Assembly (NCBI RefSeq): GCF_024679095.1
Contig: NC_066516.1
Coordinates: 2,803,509-2,867,508, forward strand
Direction: 5' to 3'
From: Eriocheir sinensis
Taxonomy: Eukaryota > Arthropoda > Malacostraca > Decapoda > Varunidae
Length of the DNA: 64,000 nucleotides
Shown: one piece after another, positions 39,401 through 52,103 of the stretch
Position numbering within the stretch: position 1 is the stretch's first letter
Layout: each line of letters begins with the position of its first letter
Notes under the pieces: generated by a model
What the model saw: the letters and a program-made list of their open reading frames with translations, nothing else
What the model was told of the DNA's origin: nothing
Databases searched by the model: none
Program-made: the position numbers and the translations under genes

Positions 39401-40510
39401 CAAACACTGCCACTGAAAACACACACCAACAAAACAAAACAAACACTGCCACTGAAAACACACACCAACAAAACAAAACAAACACTGCCACTGAAAACAA
39501 ACACTGCCACTGAAAACACACACCAACAAAACAAAACAAACACAGCCACTGAAAACAAACACTACCACTGAAAACACACACCAACAAAACAAAACAAACA
39601 CCGCCACTAAAAACACACACCACCACTGAAAACAAACACCACCACTGAAAACACACACCACCACTGAAAACACACACCACCACTGAAAACACACACCACC
39701 ACTAAAAACAAACACCACCACTGAAAACACACACCACCACTGAAAACAAACACCACCACTGAAAACAAACACCACCACTGAAAACACACACCACCACTGA
39801 AAACACACACCACCACTAAAAACAAACACCACCACTGAAAACAAACACCACCACTGAAAACAAACACCACCACTGAAAACAAACACCACCACTGAAAACA
39901 AACACCACCACTGAAAACAAACACCACCACTGAAAACAAACACCGCCACTGAAAACAAACACCACCACTGAAAACAAACACCACCACTGAAAACAAACAC
40001 CACTACTAAAAACACACACCACCACTGAAAACAAACACCACCACTGAAAACAAACGCCACCACTGAAAACAAATACTACCACTGAAAACAAACACCACCA
40101 CTGAAAACAAACACCAGTACTGAAAACAAACACTACCACTGAAAACAAACACCACCACTGCAAAACAAACGCCAGTACTGAAAACAAACACCACCACTGA
40201 AAACAAACACCAGTACTGAAAACAAACAAACAAACACCACACAAACAAAAAAAAACAAAACAAACACCAAAAACACTGAAAACAAAAAACAACATCAAAA
40301 AACAAAACCAAACACTGAAAACAAAACAAAACACTGAAAAAAAAACAAACACCGAAAAACAAACACAAACCACTGAAAATAAACACCGCCACTGAAAACA
40401 AACACCACCACTGAAAACAAACACCACTCCTGAAAACAAGCACCAACAGTGAAAATAAACTCACATCCAAAACAAACAACAACAAAACAAAACAAACACT
40501 AACAATCGAA
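36420..40510. repeat. 19/39-bp minisatellite array, ~4 kb
   Basis: Basic unit 19 bp (AACACCACCACTGAAAACA). A 39-bp higher-order unit adds CACACCAACAAAACAAAACA. The 39-bp form dominates 36.9-38.47 kb and recurs at about 38.98-39.23 and 39.34-39.60 kb; the 19-bp form fills 38.48-38.97 and 39.60-40.23 kb. Both edges decay into diverged units. The plus strand is almost free of G. No minus-strand frame of the unit has a stop, so open frames up to 643 codons arise with 13-residue or 19-residue periods; they are not genes. Confidence 0.95.
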
Positions 40511-40527
40511 ACAACAACCACTAAGAA

Positions 40528-40531
<4 letters not shown>

Positions 40532-40559
<28 letters not shown>
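40532..40559. repeat. (CA)n microsatellite
   Basis: About 14 units just beyond the minisatellite edge. Confidence 0.95.
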
Positions 40560-41277
<718 letters not shown>

Positions 41278-41467
41278 ATGCTGCTGTCATTCTTTTGAGT
41301 TTACTTAACCTATTCCATGCTGAATTTATGGATATTCCTAACGTGCCTGGTGTTTTAAATTTCATCTGTCGTGTCAGCTCTATCTCAGCATTTCATTATT
41401 ATTTTTTTTACTTTTAGATTTTTTTTTTTTTAAGAGACTCTTTACTTCCTTCGTTAACTTACAACCG

Positions 41468-41542
41468 TGGTTCAGTCAAGTTGAGAATGCCAATACGAAA
41501 GCCACATTCAAGAAAAGACTAGATAAATTTATGGATAGCTAA
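41468..41542 (+). mobile_element. LINE ORF2 C-terminal tail
   Basis: WFSQVENANTKATFKKRLDK then FMDS and TAA. Same A-x-T..F-K-x-R-L-D ending as the fragment at 13,354, from another, more diverged copy. Confidence 0.6.
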
Positions 41543-42757
<1,215 letters not shown>

Positions 42758-42825
42758 AAATGCCTACTGATGCCACTCCATATTTCATCCTCCCATTATT
42801 ATGTGTCAGCTTCATTTACCTACCC

Positions 42826-42955
<130 letters not shown>

Positions 42956-43034
42956 TTCTCCTTTTTTTATAGAAGAAAATAAATAAGTGATGAAAAAAAA
43001 AAATCAGCGAATCCTGTATTTCCGAAAGTCCTGG

Positions 43035-43038
<4 letters not shown>

Positions 43039-43087
<49 letters not shown>
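43039..43087. repeat. (GT)n microsatellite
   Basis: About 24 units, opposite polarity to the (CA)n at 42,651. Confidence 0.97.
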
Positions 43088-43088
<1 letters not shown>

Positions 43089-43365
43089 CATTCAAGTATT
43101 TTGATGGCCGCCTTACTGTGATCTTTTAGTATTTTCTTTATTCTTTTGTTTGTGCGATTATTTTTTCTTTATCTTTTACTGTCTAGCAAGATGTAGGATT
43201 GTGTTTTGGCCTTTTTTAGTGTATATCTCAACCTCTTGTTTATTTATTATCTTTGTTACTTTTCTGTTTGTCCGTATTACTGTCTGCCTGTTTCTCTATC
43301 TGGCAATCTTTACTATTATTTGTCTGTACATTAATGTGTGTCACTTTATATGTTAGTCTTTGTCT

Positions 43366-43473
<108 letters not shown>

Positions 43474-43589
43474 ACACACACACACGCACCACCTTTCCCT
43501 CCCTGTTGCTCCCTGACTTTCGCCTTCGGGAGGACAAAAGCCGCCTCCCACGCCTCCCTGGGCCCGAGTTATGAGCCAATATGTCCTTG

Positions 43590-44179
43590 ATTCCCTGCAG
43601 AACTCTACCTCCTCCTTCTCCTCCTTGTCCTCCTCTTCCTCCTCTTCCTCCTCCAGCTCCTTCTCTTCGTCCTGGTATTCGTCCTCTTTCTCTTCCTCCT
43701 GCGCTTGTGTCCAATGCTTCCTCTTGCAGAACACACTACCTCCTCCTCCTCCTCCTTGTCCTCCTCTTCTTCTTCCTCCTTTTCCTCGCCGTCGTCTTGT
43801 TCCTTCGCTTTTCTTGTGCCCAATACCTTCTCTTCTTTTTCCCTTGATTCCTTGCAGAACACTACCTCCTCCTGCTCCTCCTCCTCTCCTTCTCCTCCTC
43901 CTCCTCTCCCTCTTCCTCCTCCTCCTCGTCTTCGTCCTCGTCCTATTCCAGCTCCTCCTCCTTTACTTTTTTTGTGTCCATTGCCCTCTCTTTTTTTTTG
44001 TCCTTCATTCGCTGCAGAACACTACCTCCTCCTCCTCCTCCTCCTCTCCTTCTCCTCCTCCTCCTCTCCCTCCTCCTCCTCCTCTTCGTCTTCGTTCTCG
44101 TCCTACTCCTGCTCGTCCTTTCATTTTCCTGTGTTCATTGCCTTCTCTTTTTTTTCTTTTTTTTTTTGTCCTTCATTCG
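43590..44179. repeat. Minisatellite, ~130-160 bp unit, four units
   Basis: The anchor TGCAGAACACTACCTCCTCC recurs at about 43,597, 43,726, 43,854 and 44,014. A (CTC)n run and GTGYCCAATGCCTTCTCTTT then TCCTTCATTC follow. The array stops where the LINE fragment starts, at the point where the next TGCAGAAC would be expected. Confidence 0.85.
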
Positions 44180-44614
44180 ACAGTCTTCTACCTCTTAAAT
44201 TCCGTCGCCATGTTGCCTCTCTTTCTATCTTCTATTGATATTTTCATGCTGACTGCTCTTCTGAACTTGCTAACTGCATGCATCCCCCTACCGCGGCCCC
44301 GTTGCACTCGACTTTTATACTCTAGCTCATCCTTATACTGTCCAAACCCCTTATGCATGAGTAAACCAGCATCTTCACTCTTTCATCCCCTACACTGGTA
44401 AACTCTGGAACAGCCTTCCTTCGTCTGTATTTCCTCCTGCCTATGACTTGACCTCTTTCAAGAAGAGTGTATCAAGACACCTCTCCACCCGAAATTGACC
44501 TCTCTTTTGGCCACTCTTTACTTTTGTCTGTTGTGGGAGCGATGAGTAGCGGGCTTTTTTTCTACACTCCTTTTTGTTGCCCTTGAGCCGTCTCCTTTGT
44601 TGTAAAAAAAAAAA
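44180..44614 (+). mobile_element. LINE family L, 3' fragment, copy 4
   Basis: Begins at the segment for SLLPLKFRRHVASLSIFY and runs through FHPLHW-like and FKKSVSRHLSTRN-like codons (frame broken) to the 3' UTR AGCGATGAGTAGCGGGC..CCCTTGAGCCGTCTCC and A(11). Shorter 5' truncation than copies 1, 2 and 5. Confidence 0.85.
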
Positions 44615-44945
44615 TTCAAGTGAGGTGGGACATAGGTCCTCGCTGACGTAGAGGGCTGAACCCCGAAGCTTCGAAACGTTTTTCATGACCGCTTCACGGT
44701 CGCAAAACCTTGTGAAGCGGGCAATTATGGGTCGTTGGCGATTCGGGTAGTGCTGCCCCACACGATGAGCACGTTCAAGTTGTACGTTTGGCAGCTGTAA
44801 TTTGTCCTCTTACAGGCAATTTACTTTCTTGGCTGATTTTTCCCAGGTTTCAGTTGGTTCCGCTTCAATTCCCATAAACTGGAGATTATTCCGTCTAGTG
44901 TAGTCTTCTTGGTAGTCACATCTTTCTTAAGTACAGCAATAGACT
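44615..44945. other. No feature seen
   Basis: Complex sequence 3' of the coiled-coil remnant. One minus-strand frame (44,441-44,761) has no recognised domain. Confidence 0.4.
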
Positions 44946-45177
44946 TTAAACTTGCCTGTAGGTCGTCAGATAGCTTGTAATCAGCATTTTGTCGTTCTTG
45001 GTCTCCTGCTTCAGTTGACTGACTTGGTGTTTCCAGAGGTGGGCGTGGTACTGAAAAATCAGTAGTGCGGTTGCGGTAGTGCGGTACTTTTTCCGGAGTA
45101 GTGCGGTTGCGGTAGTGCGGTCCCATTTTTTCTTTCCAGTGCGGTACGCGGCGTGCGGTACTGAGGTAGCGGTAGTC

Positions 45178-45213
<36 letters not shown>

Positions 45214-45299
45214 TAAAATAGAGAAATTACAATGAAGTTAAAACAGATATAGTATGTTATGCATAAAAAAAAAAAAACTTTTGTACTGGACATGAGCAG

Positions 45300-45683
45300 C
45301 GATCATGTTAGTGCTTGTACAGTCATCGTCAGAGGCAGTCATGGCGCGCCGCCCTGGGTTGAGTGACGAACAGATTTACTCTGAGTTATTCGCGTTTGGT
45401 ATTGAGGATATGTTATCAACTTATCAGACATGTCTGATGATGATTCAGTAACTAATAAAAACTATGTAAAACCGAGTGAGAGTACCGTCATTTAATATGC
45501 ACCAACGAGAGGCAACACCAACATATATAAGGTGGGTTTAAAAAAAATCACTTTGCTAAACCACTTTTTGCATGTTTTTCCATTATCTTACAATTGCTTA
45601 GGATTTTTTAAGCTCATAAAAAAATGAAAAATCGGCCGGCACCACGGACGGGTCCGGGGTTGAAATGGCCGGCACCGCGCGGG
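45300..45683 (+). mobile_element. piggyBac-type remnant nested in the hAT element
   Basis: The right end GGCCGGCACCGCGCGGG is followed by TTAA (45,684-45,687). It matches the right end of the element at 20,775, including the doubled GGCCGGYAC word and the A-rich stretch before it. From ATG 45,341 a frame reads MARRPGLSDEQIYSELFAFG. After a frameshift comes LSDMSDDDSVTNKNYVKPSE and a stop at 45,495, a piggyBac-like acidic N-terminus. No left end is found, so it is 5' deleted. Confidence 0.65.
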
Positions 45684-45991
45684 TTAAAGAAGACTCGCAG
45701 TGTAGTAGTTTAGTCTGTCTATTTAGTATTTAATTTTGAACAATAATTGAGAAGTCAGAATGACTGGATAACTGATTCTGATGACTGATGCCGATTGAGT
45801 CCGATTCACTGTGAAAAAAAAAAAAACGTTTCTGTGAGCATGCCGCGCTGTAAATGTCGTCTCGATAGTTTTCAGAGTACCGCAAAAAAGTACCGCAGCA
45901 TTTTTTAGTGCGGTCCGCGTTAGTGTGGTATTTTCAGAAATTTTGCGGTAGTGCGGTACTTTTTTGTGATGCCGCACTACCGCACTAAGTA

Positions 45992-46931
45992 GGGGAGACC
46001 GGGGTAAGTTGGCACACTTGAAATAATTTCACTATTTACTGCTCGACGGCAGCGATACGCACATCAAGTGATCGCCACATTGATCCCCAGTTGCTAACAA
46101 ACTGCCATCTTGAGGGGTTGCAGGAGTTGGCTGCTGTGGGGCAAAGTTTGATTTTGATTCTGGAGAGTAAATTTTCTTTTGATTATATTATTTGCTGTAA
46201 CATGTCTCTGTTTATTGGGGGGCACTTTTCAATTCAGCCAAATTCTAACTTAGGGTATAAGGACTGTCTACCCTCAGTACCGATCACACTAGGTTTCTCA
46301 GTATATACTAAAATCGTTGTTCATGACTAATTTCTTGAATGGGGCAAGTTGGCTCAATGAAAACGGGGCACGTTGGCTCAGTGTCAACTTGCCTCATATT
46401 AGGCTATACATGAACTGGTTGCGGCATGCACACACTCACATAGCCTACAGTGCTAGGCTGCTTTTGACAGATAGATTGATAAGAAAATAGGCTTCAAATT
46501 TTTTTTTTTCACTTTAGTATGATAAATGGTCAGTCTTTTGTTATGATTCTGTGGTATCGGTATTTTCTTGACTGAAAATGTATGTTTTGTGTTACTTTGG
46601 GACAGAATGGTCTTTAAATTACGCAGTGCAGATGATCTGTATATAAATTTACGGTCATACGCTTCTAAGTTGCTTTTAATATATGATGTGCCAATTTACC
46701 CCATAGTGTGGGCCAACTTACCCCGTATGCGGGGTAAGTTGGTACATGTTAATTATTTTTTTCTAAAGAATGTTGTACTTTTGTTTGGAGAGAAAACATT
46801 GTTTTTATTGCATGGAATGTAAGAGGAATGTTTGTATATTTGATTGAAACTATCAAATTAACAAAATCCTCTTTTGTTTTGCTTCCATCAGCGAAAATGT
46901 AAAAAGTGTGCCAACTTGCCCCGGTCTCCCC
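45992..46931. mobile_element. TA-flanked MITE, 940 bp, 28-bp inverted ends
   Basis: Ends begin GGGGAGACCGGGGTAAGTTG and continue GCACACTT on both sides with one mismatch. TA at 45,990-45,991 and 46,932-46,933 is the target duplication, as for Tc1/mariner-like elements. Inside are further copies of the end core GGGGYAAGTTGGC near 46,340, 46,366 (one change), 46,711 (inverted) and 46,732, plus partial inverted ones near 46,386 and 46,690. No transposase frame. It is inserted in the right-hand hAT end. Confidence 0.85.
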
Positions 46932-47127
46932 TACCGCACTGGCCCACCTCTGGGTGTTTCATGTCGTCTGCTTCATTTTGTGAGAATTCCAGGCTGGTCC
47001 TTAGGTCTTGTACTGTTGTTTGTAGCTGCTTGCATTGCTCACGGATTTCCTTCATGAATATTTCCATGGCACCACGGTATGCTTGCTCTTGTGATGCCAA
47101 CAAGGTCTGCAGAACAGAGGTGTCCAT

Positions 47128-47395
47128 AGTGAGTCAAATAGCAGTGGGTTGGCATGCCAGGTTAAGTACGGACGTAGCAACCAGGTAACACGTCCACTCG
47201 CTACGGCACTCATGCAGAGAGAGAGAAGGAGGAGGAGGAGGACGTGGTAAAGAAAATAGATGTGAAGGAAATTGTGAGTAATAAAGAGAATGGGAGAACG
47301 GAAAGAGAAATGTGAAGGAAAGTGAGAAAAATTTGCATAAAGGTAAATGGAGTTTCCCTCGTTTGCGTGTGAGCTATTTATTAATTTTCTCCCTT
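47128..47395. other. No feature seen
   Basis: Complex sequence then purine-rich with short GA/GGA runs at about 47,215-47,245. Confidence 0.4.
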
Positions 47396-48960
47396 CTCCA
47401 CCTCGTTTTCATCCTCCTCTTCCTCTTCTTCCTCCTCCTCCTTCCCAGGCTTCTCCCTCTCTTTCTTCCCATCTCTTTACATTTTCTTTTTCTTTTTTCA
47501 CTCCTCTCCTTCCTTTACCCACCCCGACCCTCCCACCCACATCTCACTTTCATCCTCCTCTTCTTCTTCCTCTTTCTCCTTCCTTGTCTTCCTCCTCCTT
47601 TCCAGTCTTCTTCCTTTTCTTTTTGTCGCTTTCCATCTCTTCATTTTCCTTTCCTTTTTCCACCCTTCTCTCTCCTTGCCGTCATCCCCCTTGTTCCCCC
47701 CTCTACCTCTTCCTCCACCCAACACCACCTCCTCCACCTCCTCACTTTCATCCTCCTCTTCCTCTTCCTTTTCCTCCTTCCCAGTCTTCTTCCTCGTCTT
47801 TTTTTTTTTTTCTCGCTCTTCCCATCTCTTTCCATTTTCTTCTTTTTTCACCCCAGTCCTTGCCTTCACCTCCCCCGACCCTCACCACCTCTTCCACCAC
47901 CCACCACCACCACCACCACCCACCACCACCGCCACCGCCACAGGACGCAGTGCCCGGAAAATCTAAATTATCATGCCCTTTGCCCTTGTCCCTTAAACTT
48001 TTTTCCGTCGTTCTTCCATTTTCTTTCACTCTTATTTCTTCATTCTTTTTTGATACACCGTCTTTCTTTACTTCTGTTCTTCCTCCTTCTTCACTTCTTC
48101 CTTTTTCTCTTCTTCCTCCTCCTATTAGTCTTCCTTTCATTTTTTTTCACTTATTTCTTCACTTTGTTGATACTCGTCACGTCTTTCCTTCTTTCTCTTC
48201 TTACTCCTTCTCCTCTTAATTCTCCTACTATTCTTTCTCTTCTTCTTCCCCTTCATCTCTCTCTTCCCCCTCCTCCTCATCATCATCAACTTTCTTCTTT
48301 TCATCCTTCCATCGTTCTTCCATTTTTTATCAGTCCTATTTCTTCACTTTTTTTTTTTGATACCCCAACATGTCTTTCTTTCTCTTCTTGTTCCTTCTTC
48401 TCTTCCTCCTCCTCCCCCTACTCTTCTTCCCCCTCATCGTCCTCCTTCTCTTCCTTCTACTACTCTTTCTTTTCTTCTTCCTCCTCATGATTCTCCATCT
48501 GATCTTCCTCCTTCTCATTATCATCAACTTTTCTTTTCATCCTCCCATCATTTTCCTTTTTCATGCACTTTTATTTCTTCACTTTTTTTATGTCCCACCA
48601 CTTCTTTCCTTCCTTCTCTTATTCCTCTTTTTTTTCTTCCTCCTCCTCCTTCTGCTATTTCTCCTTCTCTTCTTCTTCCCCTATCATTGGTTTCCTCCTC
48701 CTCCTCCTCCTCCTCACCATCATCAGTATTCTTCTTTTCCTCCTCAACTTCCTCCTTCTCTTCATCGTTTTACTCCTCCAATTCTTCCTCCTCCTCTTCC
48801 CCCCTCCTCTTTCTCTCCTTCTCCTCCTTCTCCTGCAAGTCTTCCTCCTCCTCCTGCAGCTCCTCCTACTCCATCTTGTCTACATCTTTTTCTTCCTACC
48901 ACCCCCACCACCACTACCTTCACATACCCCCCCCCCACCACCACCAGCACTTTCTTGGGG
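47396..48960. repeat. Pyrimidine-rich minisatellites, ~1.5 kb
   Basis: The plus strand is nearly pure C+T. Blocks of ~140-200 bp repeat: TTTCATCCTCCTCTTC..CCAGTCTTCTTCC..CCATCTCTT near 47,408, 47,548 and 47,748. A second unit type with TTTCTTCACTTTTTTTGATA-like and CCTTCCATCGTTCTTCC words recurs from 48,000 to 48,600. Long Ser/Phe/Leu-rich plus-strand frames (up to 392 codons) are artefacts. Confidence 0.85.
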
Positions 48961-49118
48961 CTGGTGGGTGTGTTGCACTAAAGAGCAGGAAATGTTGCCA
49001 CGCCTAGAATTACGTCACCCACCTCTTTTCCTTCTCTTCTTATGTGCAGGCGAAGAAAAAAAAACAGCAGCGGTGGGAAAAGACGTAATGGACAGAGTAT
49101 GTAAAGGGAAGGAAGGAG

Positions 49119-49119
<1 letters not shown>

Positions 49120-49207
<88 letters not shown>

Positions 49208-49263
49208 GACAAGTAAAGGAAGCCCACAAGGTAAAGAGTGAGGAAGGAACGGAGGAAGGGGTG

Positions 49264-49322
<59 letters not shown>
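49120..49322. repeat. Two (GA)n tracts in a duplicated unit
   Basis: (GA)n 49,120-49,203 and 49,268-49,322, each followed by a related segment (GGGACAAGTAAAGGAAGCCCAC, then GCAAGAAAGGAAAAACTACAAG; both read in parts) and AAAAATTGAGG/AAAGAGTGAGG. Unit about 145 bp. Confidence 0.88.
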
Positions 49323-49328
<6 letters not shown>

Positions 49329-49374
49329 GAAAGGAAAAACTACAAGATAAAAATTGAGGTGGGAAGAAAAAAAT

Positions 49375-49376
<2 letters not shown>

Positions 49377-49426
<50 letters not shown>

Positions 49427-49518
49427 TCCAGAGGGGGCGTTGTGCACATAAACGAGCCGGCAAACGAACTCAAACAACTTGGGTGTTGAATCGCTGTTTT
49501 ATGGCGGTGGTGGTGGTA

Positions 49519-49601
<83 letters not shown>
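49377..49601. repeat. (CA)n, (GT)n and (GA)n microsatellites
   Basis: (CA)n 49,377-49,424; (GT)n about 49,518-49,534 joined to (GA)n to 49,601. Confidence 0.95.
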
Positions 49602-49605
<4 letters not shown>

Positions 49606-50512
49606 CAGACAGACAAAAAGACAAAAAGACGGCCAGAAAAACAGATATACAAACAGAAAGATAAACATAAACAATAAGAAACAGACACAGACAGAATAAA
49701 ACGAACAAAAAGACAGATAGACCAACGGAAAGACAGACACACAAACATAAGCAAAAACAGACAAAGACAGAAAGAAACACATCCATAAACATACACAGAA
49801 GACAGACATAGACAATAAAGAGGAACAGATAGACAGAAAACCAACATGTAGCAAACGGTGAAGAGGGAAACGGTAGGGAGAGAGAGGGAATAAAAAAAAG
49901 CAAAATATAGGGTGTGGAGAGGGGGAAAAGGTACAATACTAACCATTAACTTTATTCCTGACACAACCTCTTATTTTCCTTCCGCCGGCAGCGTTGATAA
50001 ATAGAAAGAGAAGCAGAAAAAGCGAGACGATACGTTTTCCGGGAGTTTGTGTGGGCGTGAGAAGAAGGAGGAGGAGGAAGAGCATGCAGAGGAAGTACAA
50101 GGGGGGATGAAAGGGAAAAGGAGATAAAGAGGAAGGAGGAAAAGGAAGCACAATGGGAATGAAAAGGGAAAAATAAAATAAAAAGGAAGGAAGAAGAAAA
50201 AGAAGAGAAAATGAGCGTTGAAAGGAATAGGAGGAGGTTGATAAAAGGAATATGAAAAAGCAAAAAGACGGAGGAGGAAGGGGAGAAGGAAGAAGAGCAT
50301 GCAGAGGAGGAGGAGGAGGAGGAAGAAGAACAAGGGGAATGCAAAGGAAAAAGTAGATGAGCAACATGAAGGAAGAAGAGGAAGAGAAAGGAAAATAAAG
50401 AAATGATAAAAAAGATGTATTGGAAAGTAGGAAGTAGATGCTGAGGAAAAATATGATAAGCAAGAAGAGAGAGGAATAGGAGGAGGAGGAGGAGGAGGAT
50501 AAAAACACATAT
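49602..50512. repeat. Degenerate ACAGA-type repeat then purine-rich stretch
   Basis: 49,602-49,850 is a degenerate ACAGACARA/ACAAAAAGAC run. 50,040-50,510 is GGA/GAA-rich with AGCATGCAGAGGA repeated at 50,081 and 50,296. No gene. Confidence 0.6.
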
Positions 50513-51135
50513 AAATCAGCTTCCTCGAGGTTGGGCGTTCTGTATCGTCCCCGCCAGTTTTTCTCCCCCGCGCAGTTGCTATCCATATACAGGGGCCTTG
50601 TCCGCCCTCGTATGGAATATGCATCTTACGTGTGGGGGGGCTCCACTCACACAGCTCTTCTGGACAGAGTGGAGTTTAAGGCTCTTCGTCTCATCAGCTC
50701 TCCTCCTCATACTGATAGTCTTCTACCTCTTAAATTCCGTCGTGATGTTGCCTCTTTTTCTATCTTCTATCGATATTTCCACGCCGACTGCTCTTCTGAA
50801 CTTGCTAACTGCATGCCTCCCCCCCTCCCGCGGCCCCGCTGCACACGACTTTCTACTCATGCTCATCCCTATACTGTCCAAACCCCTTATGCAAGAGTTA
50901 ACCAGCATCTTCACACTTTCATCCCTCACGCTGGTAAACTCTGGAACAATCTTCCTTCATCTGTATTTCCTCCTGCCTACGACTTGAACTCTTTCAAGAG
51001 AAGGGTATCAGGACACCTCTCCTCCCGAAATTGACCTTTCTTTCGGCCAACCTCTGTTGATTCTTTTTTAGGAGCAGCCAGTAGCGGGCTTTTTTATATA
51101 ATTGTTTCCTTTTTTGTGCCCTTGAGTTTGTTGTA

Positions 51136-51144
<9 letters not shown>
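50513..51144 (+). mobile_element. LINE family L, 3' fragment, copy 5 (open C-terminal frame)
   Basis: Starts AAATCAGCTTCCTCGAGGTT.GGGCGTTCTGTATCG and ends in A(10). The frame 50,531-51,034 is open for 167 codons: RPRQFFSPAQLLSIYRGLVR, RPRMEYASYVWGGSTHTALL, RYFHADCSSELANCMPPPLP, RVNQHLHTFIPHAGKLWNNL, SVFPPAYDLNSFKRRVSGHL-SSRN then TGA. This is the complete post-RT domain without RT, and the cleanest reference for the family's C-terminus. (TA)n follows the A run. Confidence 0.92.

Positions 51145-51215
<71 letters not shown>
51145..51215. repeat. (TA)n microsatellite
   Basis: About 35 units grown directly from the A-run end of the LINE fragment. Confidence 0.97.
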
Positions 51216-51218
<3 letters not shown>

Positions 51219-51698
51219 TGGTACAAAGTTCAGTTATAAAATTTTTACTTAAATTAGAAGATATTCCTAATTCTATGGCCTATAAACTTAACATATTACA
51301 CTAAAACAACATTACGAAAAAAAAAAAGTTTTAAAATTCTAAAAAAATCCTGCCTCTCTAACCAAGGCTCCACTGCCATCACTGTGTTGCCGGATAGTGA
51401 TGAGTTGTGCCACACGTGGAATTTACACGTCCCCCGAAATGGTCCAGCCTCGGTAGCCCTTAGCCGCACAAATTTGTCATATTTTCTTGGTATGTCATAT
51501 TTTCCATCCTTGTCCAAAATTTCGGACAATTGGGAACAGTTCAGGAAGAAAGCGCAGGAAAAATACAAACGTACCTCACGCACCAAGGGCAGAATACCAA
51601 TTGAGATGTCATGGCCGTAGAGCACCGTAGGTCTAACAGAATTCCTTCCACAACGCTAAATAACTCCCCATACCGGGATTCCGGACAACGATAGTAAT
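51216..51698. other. No feature seen
   Basis: AT-rich then complex. The minus-strand frame 51,296-51,625 (109 codons) has no domain I recognise, though it lies just outside the THAP-element inverted repeat and could belong to it. Confidence 0.35.
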
Positions 51699-52103
51699 CT
51701 GTGATAAATAAATGTTTTCCAACATCAATATCTTATGAATATCATCAAATTAGACATAAAATAGAGGAAAATAAATAAGATATAATGTAAGGAGAGGGAA
51801 AAATATTCACAAAAAATTATGGAAATACCTTGACAGTCGTAACTGGGTAGACTCCAATTATTTTGATTTGTCACCGTTTCTAAATATCTCTTTTTGACAT
51901 TCATAACACTGTCGCTACAATTACTATATTCAATAAACCGATCCTTCATATAGGCAACTAAGTCACCTGCTATCTGGCAACTACGAGTTACATAGAGGTA
52001 TTATAGAGTGCACCACCGCTGAGTGGTGAAGCCGTCACTCCAGTTCCAAAATGACGGATCGGCACCATTTCGGATACGACATGGTTAAATTTACCCAGTA
52101 TTA

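Larger units (their letters stand above)
45034..46952. mobile_element. hAT-type non-autonomous transposon, 1,919 bp
   Basis: Ends are CAGAGGTGGGC...GCCCACCTCTG, flanked by a perfect 8-bp duplication GGTGTTTC at 45,026-45,033 and 46,953-46,960. Eight-base duplications and CAG...CTG ends with a GGTGGGC core are hAT hallmarks. Both ends are packed with GTGCGGT/ACCGCAC words (at least six on the left to 45,175, about eight on the right from 45,880), likely transposase-binding sites. No transposase is encoded. It contains (GA)n at 45,181, a piggyBac remnant and a TA-flanked MITE. Confidence 0.9.
44946..47127 (-). pseudogene. Coiled-coil ORF split by a hAT-type element
   Basis: The minus-strand frame starts at ATG 47,127 (MDTSVLQTLLASQEQAYRGA) and runs 58 codons, heptad-like and charged, to the element boundary at 46,952. 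Beyond the element, after one copy of the 8-bp duplication, the same frame continues (HQVSQLKQETKND) to a stop at 44,946-44,948. A +1 frame beyond it is also coiled-coil-like, so a frameshift probably pre-dated or followed the insertion. Similar short coiled-coil proteins head ORF1 of some LINEs; that identity is a guess. Confidence 0.55.

Noticed and set aside
36900..39600. CRISPR-like array (short repeats with alternating segments)
   Set aside because: The intervening segments are themselves repeated, there are no unique spacers, and the genome is eukaryotic.
36673..40521. Minus-strand open frames up to 643 codons rich in Cys/Phe/Val/Trp
   Set aside because: They translate a stop-free 19/39-bp tandem repeat. 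All three frames are open over the same DNA and the peptides repeat every 13 or 19 residues.
47312..49216. Plus-strand frames of 200-392 codons
   Set aside because: They are Ser/Phe/Leu/Pro low-complexity translations of pyrimidine-rich minisatellites, overlapping in several frames.
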